From Brassica napus (lineage: Eukaryota; Streptophyta; Magnoliopsida; Brassicales; Brassicaceae), in assembly GCF_020379485.1 (NCBI RefSeq), contig NC_063449.1:37755473-37819472 (forward strand): DNA of 64,000 nucleotides, given 5' to 3'. The notes below the pieces were generated by a model, which searched no databases, was not told the DNA's origin, and was given only the letters and a program-made list of their open reading frames with translations. Position numbers and translations under genes: made by a program. Positions within the stretch are counted from its first letter, which is position 1; each line of letters opens with the position of its first letter. Positions 46,160 to 56,439 of the stretch are shown one piece after another.

Positions 46160-47790
46160 ACTCCTCCAAACTTGTTCTTTACTTGTCCTCAAATGAACTT
46201 GCAAGAACTCATATATGAGAGAGGTTTGAAGGTGGGAACTCATAGCCAAAAGTACCACTTCCTAGCACTCAACTTAACATCCTAAAGAAATATAGCAAAT
46301 AGCATGAGAAACTCTCTTATTATACTCTAGCTTCTCTAGGCCTATCCCTACTCTTATGCCTCTACACAAGTCGCAATACTCATCAACTAACAAGTCCCTT
46401 CAACCAGCTCTCACATTGATTCACACACACGCACACTAGGTGAATTCTCACAAATGGGCACATGATCTCAATCATTTGGCTAGGTAAGCAATGGTCTAAT
46501 ATGAATGAAGAGAAGGGTTCAAATGTTATCATTTCAAGGTGGTTATCACTCAAAAACAAGGAGCTTGATCATTATGCAAAATTTATCTAAGACTAGAAGC
46601 AACTCATGCATACATAGATTCATTCTCATCATTCTACCCCCTTTTTTTTTTAGTGATCACAAGTTCTACCCTTTTATCATAATCTCAAAACCAAAATAAC
46701 ACCCACTCACATCACTCACCCAATGAACAACTCTCTTTTTTTCTTTTGACTCAACCAACTAGGGATTTTAATTCACTTTTTACATGCTCTAGCTCTTTAT
46801 CATTTCCTTCCCCACCTTCTCTTTGGTTCTTTTCTCTTTTTTTTTTTTTTTTTTTTTATAAAGGGGAAGGTTCTTTTGTACATAATCTAGAGCTTCATAC
46901 TTTCCTTTTGTCCCTAGAGTTTTCTTTTCTATTGATACTCTTTCGTTCATCTTTCTTATATTTCTCACTCCCAAAACCCAAGATATTGAAATTTAGAACA
47001 CACAAACCCCTCTCACCATTCCCAAATGCTAGCTCATTTTGCTAGCAAGGGATGAGAACCAATCTATGTCGCATCCAATACTCTCAAGATTTTGCACATG
47101 ACAAACTATCAAAAGAGGCCTCACTCATGCAATTCACTGTTTGGTCTCAAAGAATGGTTAGGGTTGTAGGGTGTGGAGTGCCATTTGGGTTAACAAAGAT
47201 TGGTATAAAGGAATAAGATAATCCAAATGTGTATGAGATCCATGATCAAGTGTGCAAATGCCCATATGCAAGAGAGATTAAGTTCATTCAAGCCAAGTTC
47301 AGATTGGAGCTGATCTTAATAACAATGCCAATATCAAGCAAGCAAACAAGTTTCAAGAAGAGTTTTCAAGGCTCGAAACGTGCAAGGCTTTCAAGAGATG
47401 CTTAAGCTACTTGATATGTTTAACTAGAGTGTCACTTTGAGTTCTAGACAAGAGTTACTTTACAAGGCATTTTAAATCATTGTTCCCAGTGCAAGTGAAT
47501 GCAACCTATATGCTCTAGACTCAATCCTAAAAGTGCAAGTGATGCAACTACATGTTTCTTTTTGTGTTTTTCAAATTTTTTAATTTTTTTTTTTGGTTTT
47601 TCTATGCATATATGTATGTACAATGCAATGCGTGAGACTCAAATCATCAAAAGAAACATGATCAAATACTTGGTATCTCCCCCAAACTTAGTTCACACAG
47701 TCTCTGTGTTAGGAAGTTGAAGGAGATACCGAAAAGAGAGATAAATGCAAAGAAAAGCTGGTATATACAATGGAAAGGTGGAGGAGTACC
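46160..47790 (-). other. Athila 3' internal non-coding region
   Basis: There is no long frame. It aligns in patches with 50659-52130 of the nested element, for example GTGCCATTTGGGTTAACAAA in both and a TCTCCCCCAAACTTA phrase near the right end. This shows that the two LTR elements are related. Confidence 0.75.
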
Positions 47791-49230
47791 TCAATAGGGA
47801 GCGTGGGAAGAGGCCGATGCCTCATCCTCGGTGTCAGCTTCCTTATCTGTCGAGGCAAGGGATGGAGATTTGTTTCCTGAATCGGATGGTTGAGCTGGTG
47901 GGTTTCTCTTCCGGCGGAGCAGCTGTTTCTTGGTGGCGGGGAAACTGAGTGCCAAAGGATCTATTGGGGGCTGCGGCTGGGGGGTAAGGAAGTCAAAGTA
48001 TGATGATGAGCATCCTGCCACAGCTCCTCTAGTCAGTATATCAGCCACCTTCTTCATGAACTGAGCTGAAGCTTTTGCTTGCCTCTTCACAGTCTTACTA
48101 AACTCCTTATATTTATCCTTGAGTTTGAAGATAGTTCTGTCCTGAGCTTTGTTCCACCTTTGGAGGTTGCCAATATGCTCATGAGCTTGGCGAAGGGGAC
48201 CATTGGGTAAGGCTCCGGGACGTTGCTCAAAGTGGTAATGAGGAGGACCATAGAGGAGCTCAGAGTTTAAACCAGAAGTGTCCTCTTGAAACACACCACA
48301 TCTATCTGCATTCTTCTTCTTCTTGGGATATCTTATGGGGCCTAGAGGACCATGGGGTCCAAGGAGGTGTTCTTCCCCAATATCAAAGCTAATAGCTCCT
48401 GGTCGTGTCAAGCTCGTGAGGTCCCAATTTGGGAGAAGCACTTCAACCTCCTTTGTAGACTGTAGGTAAGAGTAGACACAAGTTCCCTCGAACCTTCCAC
48501 TGAAGTACTGAGCTTTCTTCAAGTAGCTTCCATCCATGAAATGGACCAGTTGGATCATCTTCCAAGGGTATATCCTTGAACTTAATCAATGGAGTTATCA
48601 AGCCACCAATTCCAATCTGAGGTTCCAAGTCACTCATTGTCCAAGCCCACTCTTTGTAGTGGATGAGGCGCTTCACAAAGAATCCCACCATTCCAAAATT
48701 CTTGTAGAAATCAGTGCTGACAAGAGGCAACTGAGATGGGTGAGCATAATGTTGGACGGTTTGGTGAAGAAGTTGTAGCTCCTCATCATTAACAGTGCCT
48801 GGTTCTTTCCTTGGGAAAATGGTGTGGACAATCAACCGGTGGAGATAGCGCACAGAAGGATGGCGAATGGAGGCGTTCTTGTCGCGGCTTGTCTTGCGAC
48901 TCTTCCCCGCCAACACCTTCAAAACCATTTTGGCAATGTTCTCCTCCTTAGTTGCATCATAAGGTATGGGGATGGATGATTCCTTCAAATCCTTAAGACC
49001 AAGTGCTTGTCCAATCTCCTTGAAGGTCATGTAGTAAACCTTCCCATGGATCTTGAATTTGATCTTTCCCCATCCTTACCTCACATGTTTGGTGGTGTGA
49101 AAGGTGGCTTCTAATGATGCCAAGAACTGACATGACTCATCTTCATAGGTAGGGTAGGCCATAGTGAAGAAGCTTTGCATTTTCATGTGCTCCAACATTT
49201 GCTTAATGTCGTCACCTATCTCCAACTCTT
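47791..49230 (-). pseudogene. Athila ORF-1 (env-like position), 3' part, broken
   Basis: Two overlapping minus frames carry the domain, 48443-49030 (MTFKEIGQALGLKDLKES) and 47791-48558, separated by a frameshift near 48540. Sequence from 49230 to 49030 continues the same domain with an in-frame stop near 49078. The tail has a run of basic residues and a Ser/Asp-rich C-terminus. This is the 'Arabidopsis retrotransposon ORF-1' family, whose function is unknown and which lies in the env position. The upstream part is at 54952-55395, split off by the nested element. Confidence 0.8.
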
Positions 49231-50658
49231 TGATTACGCGTTTAAGCACACACCAATTAACCTAATGTGCCAACAATACCACAATCGAATGGTATGTCAT
49301 TGTAGCATTTTAGGATCGAATCCACAGGGAACTAATGATCTATAACACCAAGAATAAACAAACCTTCCTAATCTAAGCAAACAAGAAGATAGATGATTTG
49401 AAACAAACTAATATCCTAGAAATATAGACAAGGTGATCTCAAATCCAATCAAGAAATAAGTGCAAGAATTCAATCAAATACTAAGGATGAATCCATGGTA
49501 AGGATAATTGATATAAAGTGATCAAGGTTCAATCTAAAGGTGGCAACATTCAATCAATCTATCAACCTTAGACCTAGACACAATCCTAAACAAACTCTAT
49601 CTCTAGATGGATGTTCATTCACTAAGATAACTCAAGCATCAAATCTCTTTGGTTGAATATTATCTAAGCAATCATTAAAATCAAGTCTATTAGCCATCTT
49701 AACACCTTTAACAACAAATCTCTTTGGTAAAAAGTGTTAAAAGCTTAGGAGAGTTGGTTCATACATTTAATCAAGCACCTTTCGGGTATGAAATGTCTAG
49801 AGCTCAATTTTAGAGAGGCCAACTCTAAAATAGCATTAAGATCACTCAACAAGCAAGAAATAAGAAGGATCTACAATAAAACACCCTAAATCTACACTTA
49901 ATCACCCTAATCTACCTTAACCCATGAATCCAAGGAGTGTCTACTCTCTAATCTCCATGAGAAACCTCAAACCCATGATGGATTCAAGGCTCATCATGTT
50001 TATGAGAAGGAGAAACAAGATATAATATGAAGAACTTCCTTAGATTATGATATAAAGATTCAAGCTTTTTACAAAGGAGGCAATGTTCTTGAGAAAAAAA
50101 ATGAGATTCTCCTCAAATTAGGTCTTAAAGGTGTTTATAGATGTCTAAAAACGAGCTGGGTTAACCCAACAAACCTTGGTTAACCCACAAAAACATAGAT
50201 ATTTTTCTCCGTAGTGACCAGAAAAGGTCGCTACCAGAGGTCACTACGCTCTGTAGCGACTTGTCATGCCCGCTACGTGTGGCCGCTAGGATACTTAGGA
50301 AATTTTAGAAGTCTTGAACGCATAGCGACCTCGTAAAGTCGCTATGGGTGGCCGCTGTAGAAGGCGCTTCAAATCTAGCGGCCTCTACATCCCGCTACAC
50401 ATGACCGCTACGGTACTTATCTTCTGTAGCGACCAGCCTTTGCCGCTACGCCTGGCCGCTAGGATCCTTCAACGACTCATCTACATTCTTTGGGCATCAA
50501 AACACTCTTTGGGGCACATAGTTCATCATGAAACTCCCTCCAACACCTGATAAGGACTAATGCATGGAAATGCAACCTAAACATGTGTAAATGCTATTCC
50601 AAAAGACCAATGTGCACAAGAAATGATAATTAAAACAATGTAAATATGCAAGATATCA
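49231..50658 (-). repeat. 3' LTR of nested element
   Basis: TGATTACGCG...GATATCA. The GC-rich block at about 50205-50470 has TAGCGACC/GGTCGCTA and CCGCTA words. Confidence 0.95.
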
Positions 50659-50672
50659 ACTCCCCCAAACTT
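50659..50672 (-). promoter_or_regulatory. Polypurine tract of nested element
   Basis: On the minus strand AAGTTTGGGGGAGT directly abuts the LTR. Confidence 0.85.
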
Positions 50673-52428
50673 GTTCTTTACTTGTCCTCAAGTAAACATT
50701 CAAGATCAATTAAAGAGGAGGAAATTGAAAATGGAAACACATAACCAAAAGAGACACTTTCTAGCCTTCAACCTAACATCCTAAAAGAAACATAGCAAAT
50801 AGCATGAGCAACTCTCTAGTGCACTCTAGTTTCTCAAGGCCTATTAAGACTCTTTTATCTCTACACAAGGCTCATTGTCATCCAACCAACAAGTTCCTTA
50901 GCCAACTCTCACATTCATTCACACACACACACAAGTTGAATTCTTGCAAATGGATATTTGATCTTGATCATTTGGTTTGGTGAGAAAGAATGGTCTAGTG
51001 TGAAGAAAAGTGGGTTTCAATTGCATCATTTATAGTGGCTCACACTCAAGAATATGAGCAAGATCATTATGCAAAATTTATCTAAGAAAATGAGCAATTC
51101 ATGCATACAATGCTTGTTCTCATCATTCTACCATTTTCTTAAGTAGCTTTAAGTTCTACAATTCATTTCTTTCTTTCCTTTGATTTAACTAACTAGAGAC
51201 TTGTTCTTTTATATTTAAACTTTTAGACTTAGCTCTCTTCTTTTCTTTTCCCCCACTGAACTATTGTTTCTTTGATTCCCTTTTTTTGTTAATATTTGGG
51301 AGGGGGTTCTATTGATACTTTAGAGATTTTCCTTTCTAACTTTCTTTGTCCCTAGGGTTTTCTTACTTTAAACACTCTTTTTGGTTCATCTCTTTCGCTC
51401 AATCTCTCTCATTCCCAAGATCAAAAGAATTTAAGCTTACAAACCCAAAAACAATCCTAGAGGCTAGCTCAAATGAAGTCCCAATGCTAGCCAAAGATTA
51501 GAACAACCCCATTGTCACTCCTAATACTCTAAAGATTTTGCACATGACATGCTATCAATAAAAGACCTCACTCAAGCAAATTAATGTTGGCTTCAAAGAA
51601 TGGTGAGGGTTAATGGGTATGAGAGTGCCATTTGGGTTAACAAAGATTGGTACAAGGAGAAAAAGATAACCCAAATGTGTATAATATCCACGATCAAGTA
51701 TGCAAATGCTCATATGCAAGAGAGATTAAGTTCATTAAGCCTTAGTTCATTTGGAGTTGGTTTCAAAAACAATGTCAATCATCAAGCAAGCAACATGTGT
51801 CAAGAAGAGTTTTCAAGGCTCGAAGCTTACAAGCTTTTTTTCAAAAGATGCTTAAGCTACTTGATATATTTACCTAGGATGTCGAATCGAGTTCTAGACA
51901 TGTGTTCTTTACAAGGTTTCTTCCTATGCATGAATGCAATCTAAATGCTTCTAGACTCAATCCTACAGATGCAAATGATGCAACTAAATTTTTCATTTTT
52001 TTTTTGATAGGTATGCACAATGGAATTCATGAGACTCAATGACAAGTAGACAAAAGAAAACACAATATGAGATAGTAGACTCTCCCCCAAACTTACTTCA
52101 CACAGTCTCTTGTGTGAGAGTAAACTCGAAAGAGAGATCAAAGGAGAAATAAAAGATGAAAGAGCTAAGTATTTACAAGGGTGGAATGCACTTACTTGAA
52201 GTTGGCTGTCATGATAGAAGGGAAATGAGGAGGGAGGACTTGTTGTCGCCTTGGAATTTTCGACATGATCTTTGGGAATTTTTGAGAATTCCCCCAAACT
52301 TGTCCCTAAGCTTATTCAAACACACTAAAGCAATAAAAAGATATATAAAAATATATATACAAAGGATACCATGGGACTTCCTCCCAAGTGAGCTTGTTTT
52401 AAGTCTCTAGCTTGACTTTGTGTGCTTG
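50673..52428 (-). other. 3' internal non-coding region of nested element
   Basis: Related in patches to the host Athila at 46160-47700. At 52372-52420 it shares GGGACTTCCTCCCAAGTGAG and the following 30 bases with the post-pol segment of the host (56378-56427). I see no gene in it. Confidence 0.7.
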
Positions 52429-53397
52429 CTAATCATACGTATCAAAAGGCTGAGCCAATGCACCTTTGGTCTTTCTCCTACAAGAACAAGAAACCAAGTG
52501 TGCAAAGAAACACACTACTGTCCATAGAAAATAGACAGATTTTTCCTCAAAGAGCTTCACTAAAGATATGACATGAGTTATGAAATGCTCCTTGAGGTTC
52601 AGATGATCATGAGAATCAAAAGCATTAGGTGGAAACACAAAATCAACTACAGGTTCAAACGAGGTTTTAACAAAGTAGTCAATTCTATCTCCATCAATCA
52701 AATAATACACAATGTTCACATTCTCATGATAGTTTTCAGCATGGGGGTTTTCTATCTCAAGCAAGAGCTTATCCACATCAAGTTCATCCCCTAAATCAGC
52801 AAGTTCAAGAAGAGGTCTAGAATTCTCAAGCAGCAAAAAGTTGGACTCAAGATCAAATGAAGCACAAATATAGTTCTTGACAAAGCAAACTTCAATGTGA
52901 TCTTTAGCAAGTTTTTCTACTCTCAATTCATCTAGTTTCCTAGTTTCACATATCAGATTAAGACATTCATTTATGAGCACAAGAGAATCGAGATCAGGGG
53001 CGCTATCCTCACCATAAGGCAAGCAAATTTCCTCAAGTTTAAGTTCTAAAGTAGAAATGCTTGTACCTGCCAGCTGGGGTGGTGGAACCCAATACATTAT
53101 CTCAACAAGGGCACAAGCAGCATCAAACTCATACTGAGTAACATCTCTTCTTTCAAACTCTGCTCTATTCCTAATAAGGTGTATCCGGACCATTTGTGCT
53201 AGGTGTCTTATTGGCTTGCCCCAATACTCTTTCGTTCTCTGAAGCCGGTGTAACTCCACTCTCTGATCTGGTGTGAGTATGCGTATATCAAAGGGTGGTG
53301 GCTTCACATATGGCTGATCTTCAATGTGATCTTCAAATGTCTCTTCCTCTTCTTGTGGCTTCTCAGAGTAGCTTGAAGCCATCTCTACAAATAACAA
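52429..53397 (-). CDS. 322-aa ORF of the nested LTR element, unknown function
   Basis: This single uninterrupted frame starts about 105 bp after the primer site and ends close to the segment that follows pol in the host Athila. An in-frame MASSYSEKPQEEEETFED five codons in is the likelier start. The first part is acidic, then comes a charged helical stretch (LTPDQRVELHRLQRTKEYWG, IRHLAQMVRIHLIRNRAEFE), then a Leu/Glu/Asp-rich repetitive middle. Near the C-terminus is a hydrophobic segment (SVYFLWTVVCFFAHLVS) followed by Cys and basic residues (CSCRRKTKG). There is no zinc knuckle, protease or RT. Its position is that of gag, but I cannot show gag homology. The open frame in a young element suggests recent selection or recent origin. 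Confidence 0.6.
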   Translation of the reverse strand: MLFVEMASSYSEKPQEEEETFEDHIEDQPYVKPPPFDIRILTPDQRVELHRLQRTKEYWGKPIRHLAQMVRIHLIRNRAEFERRDVTQYEFDAACALVEIMYWVPPPQLAGTSISTLELKLEEICLPYGEDSAPDLDSLVLINECLNLICETRKLDELRVEKLAKDHIEVCFVKNYICASFDLESNFLLLENSRPLLELADLGDELDVDKLLLEIENPHAENYHENVNIVYYLIDGDRIDYFVKTSFEPVVDFVFPPNAFDSHDHLNLKEHFITHVISLVKLFEEKSVYFLWTVVCFFAHLVSCSCRRKTKGALAQPFDTYD

Positions 53398-53501
53398 AAG
53401 CTAGAAGAAGAGGTTAGTAGCTATACAAAAGCAAAACAAAGCATAAGAAAATAAAGCTTAATCTCAAGAAAGTTTGAAATCCTAATGACAAATCTACTTA
53501 G

Positions 53502-53520
53502 TTCCCCGGCAACGGCGCCA
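53502..53520 (-). promoter_or_regulatory. Primer-binding site of nested element
   Basis: On the minus strand TGGCGCCGTTGCCGGGGAA lies three bases inside the 5' LTR. It is the primer site usual in Athila/Tat elements, which I associate with tRNA-Asp. Confidence 0.9.
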
Positions 53521-53523
53521 AAT

Positions 53524-54951
53524 TGATTACGCGTTTAAGCACACACCAATTAACCTAATGTGCCAACAATACCACAATCGAATGGTATGTCATTGTAGCA
53601 TTTTAGGATCGAATCCACAGGGAACTAATGATCTATAACACCAAGAATACACAAACCTTACTAATCTAAGCAAACAAGAAGATAGATGATTTGTAACAAA
53701 CTAATATCCTAGAAATATAGACAAGGTGATCTCAAATCCAATCAAGAAATAAGTGCAAGAATTCAATCAAATACTAAGGATGGATCCATGGTAAGGATAA
53801 TTGATATAAAGTGATCAAGGTTCAATCTAAAGGTGGCAACATTCAATCAATCTATCAACCTTAGACCTATACACAATCCTAAACAAACTCTATCTCTAGA
53901 TGGATGTTCATTCACTAAGATAACTCAAGCATCAAATCTCTTTGGTTGAATATTATCTAAGCAATCATTAAAATCAAGTCTATTAGCCATCTTAACACCT
54001 TTAACAACAAATCTCTTTGGTAAAGAGTGTTAAAAGCTTAGGAGAGTTGGTTCAGACATTTAATCAAGCACCTTTCGGGTATGAAATGTCTAGAGCTCAA
54101 TTTTAGAGAGGCCAACTCTAAAATAGCATTAAGATCACTCAACAAGCAAGAAATAAGAAGGATCTACAATAAAACACCCTAAATCTACACTTAATCACCC
54201 TAATCTACCTTAACCCATGAATCCAAGGAGTGTCTACTCTCTAATCTCCATGAGAAACCTCAAACCCATGATGGATTCAAGGCTCATCATGTTTATGAGA
54301 AGGAGAAACAAGATATAATATGAAGAACTTCCTTAGATTATGATATAAAGATTCAAGCTTTTTACAAAGGAGGCAATGTTCTTGAGAGAAAAAATGAGAT
54401 TCTCCTCAGATTAGGTCTTAAAGGTGTTTATAGATGTCTAAAAACGAGCTGGGTTAACCCAACAAACCTTGGTTAACCCACAAAAACATAGATATTTTTC
54501 TCCGTAGTGACCAGAAAAGGTCGCTACCAGAGGTCACTACGCTCTGTAGCGACTTGTCATGCCCGCTACGTGTGGCCGCTAGGATACTTAGGAAATTTTA
54601 GAAGTCTTGAACGCATAGCGACCTCGTAAAGTCGCTATGGGTGGCCGCTGTAGAAGGCGCTTCAAATCTAGCGGCCTCTACATCCCGCTACACATGACCG
54701 CTACGGTACTTATCTTCTGTAGCGACCAGCCTTTGCCGCTACGCCTGGCCGCTAGGATCCTTCAACGACTCATCTACATTCTTTGGGCATCAAAACACTC
54801 CTTGGGGCACATAGTTCATCATGAAACTCCCTCCAACACCTGATAAGGACTAATGCATGGAAATGCAACCTAAACATGTGTAAATGCTATTCCAAAAGAC
54901 CAATGTGCACAAGAAATGATAATTAAAACAATGTAAATATGCAAGATATCA
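53524..54951 (-). repeat. 5' LTR of nested element
   Basis: Nearly identical to 49231-50658, offset 4293 bp throughout. Confidence 0.95.
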
Positions 54952-55395
54952 CTCTTCCATAATCTTGATATCCGCAAATCGAGTTTGAGGCCACAACACA
55001 CCATTCTTCAAATGCCCATATAGCTCATCTTCAGTTGGTGTCTTGGTTCTATCCCTCTCAGTATCAACCTTCTTCCCTTTAAACACGTTGGCTTTCTTGA
55101 GGGGAGCTTGGTCTTCTTCAGTGATGTCTTCATTTTCCTCCACTTGAGGAAGAGCTACCCCCTTGCCTTTTGGTTCCTTAGATCTTTTGGGAGGGGCTGA
55201 CCTTCTACCGCTAGCATCCACTCCCTCGGAAATTATAACCCGCTTGCCACCTCTCTTCTTTACCGCCAGGGCTTGTTGCCTAGAATTTCCTCCTGTTGTA
55301 GATTCGGAGGTTAAAGGCTTCCCATGTCTAGCAGTCTCTTGCTTGGCATGTTCTTGTTTCTCGGTTTCTATCTTGTGTTGATCCTTTCTCCCCAT
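54952..55395 (-). pseudogene. Athila ORF-1, 5' part, cut by nested element
   Basis: The minus frame begins MGRKDQHKIETEKQEH, is very rich in Lys/Arg/Glu (KKRGGKRVI, PKRSKEPKGKG) and ends TRFADIKIMEE at the insertion point, where a stop arises from the LTR. The rest of the gene is at 49230 leftwards. The basic N-terminus looks like a nuclear or nucleic-acid-binding region. Confidence 0.75.
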
Positions 55396-56439
55396 TTGTA
55401 CCTGACAATATCAAACCTTGGAAAAAGATAAGCAAATGGAAGTAGGAAACTTGATAATGCAAATGTGAATTCAATTCATGATCACTTAGCTTAAGCAAAA
55501 CTATCCCATTGCACACAATTTATTGATATAAGGCCACAAGAGATGGATGTAAGCAAAGAATAAGGCTTTTAAGCAAAATTTAAGCATCAAATGAGTTCTT
55601 TAATTAGAAAGTTCTCTAATTAAATTCTCAAACACCCTAACTAACCAAACCAAGCCAAAGTCATGTGGAATTATAGTAGTTTCGAAAAATCCCCAAATCT
55701 CATGAACCCTAATTTTCAAAGTTCAAATTCAACTCAAATTCACCATAGAATCAACAACCCAACATGATATATAAGCTTTCCCTAGTCTATTTCACAAGAA
55801 TCAAGCAAGAGAAAGATCAAATTTCAAGTTCAAATTTCTAGGGTTCATGAGGCCAACGAAATTGATCTTTGTGATACAATACCTTGCTTTGGATGAAAGG
55901 AAATGACAAGTTGAAACAAGAAAACAGACTACAGGGGCGAAAGCTTGGATTCAGGAAAAAGAATGGAGTGATTTGGTGGAGAATTGAGTGAGATATGGGG
56001 TGATTTGGTGTGGGAGGTTTGGATGTTTTGTGAAAGAGAGATAGAGGAAAAGGGAGAGAGAGACGCAGGTAGGGGGTGTTTTAGGGTTGAACCGGGCCGG
56101 TTTGTCGGGTTGTCGGGTCGGGTCACCGGGTTTAAGGGTAGAAATCATACCTGAGGGGGTTTTGACGCGTCGACGCGGGTAGTAGAAACTCGTGCGACCC
56201 CGCATGCTTCACCCCGCGTCATAATATCTCCGAATGCGACTGTCGTGCGAGCGGGTAGAGGAACCCGCGTCATTTAACCCGCGTTGGCTCCTCTCGAGAT
56301 CTCTCCAGCTCGCGTCACGCGGGTAACCTATCCCGCGTGAGTTACTCCATACCATTTTTTTTATGTACAAGGATAGACATGGGACTTCCTCCCAAGTGAG
56401 CTTGTTTTAAGTCTCTAGCTTGACTTTGTTTTCCTTTGG
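55396..56439 (-). other. Athila spacer between pol and ORF-1
   Basis: No gene is seen. A GC-rich patch at 56155-56345 repeats the GCGGGTA/CCCGCGT pairs found in the 3' LTR of the same element. The segment at 56378-56427 is shared with the nested element. Confidence 0.65.

Larger units (their letters stand above)
49231..54951 (-). mobile_element. Young nested LTR retrotransposon, TSD CTCTT
   Basis: Two 1428-bp LTRs (49231-50658 and 53524-54951) flank a 2.9 kb interior. CTCTT is present on both outer sides (49226-49230 and 54952-54956). By eye the LTRs differ at only about ten positions. On the minus strand, the primer site follows the right LTR and the polypurine tract precedes the left LTR, so the element reads leftwards. 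It lacks protease, RT, RNase H and integrase, so it must be mobilised by another element. Confidence 0.97.

Noticed and set aside
50344..54843. Two identical 68-codon frames (50344-50550 and 54637-54843)
   Set aside because: They are identical because they lie at the same place in the two LTRs of the nested element. There is no sign of coding.
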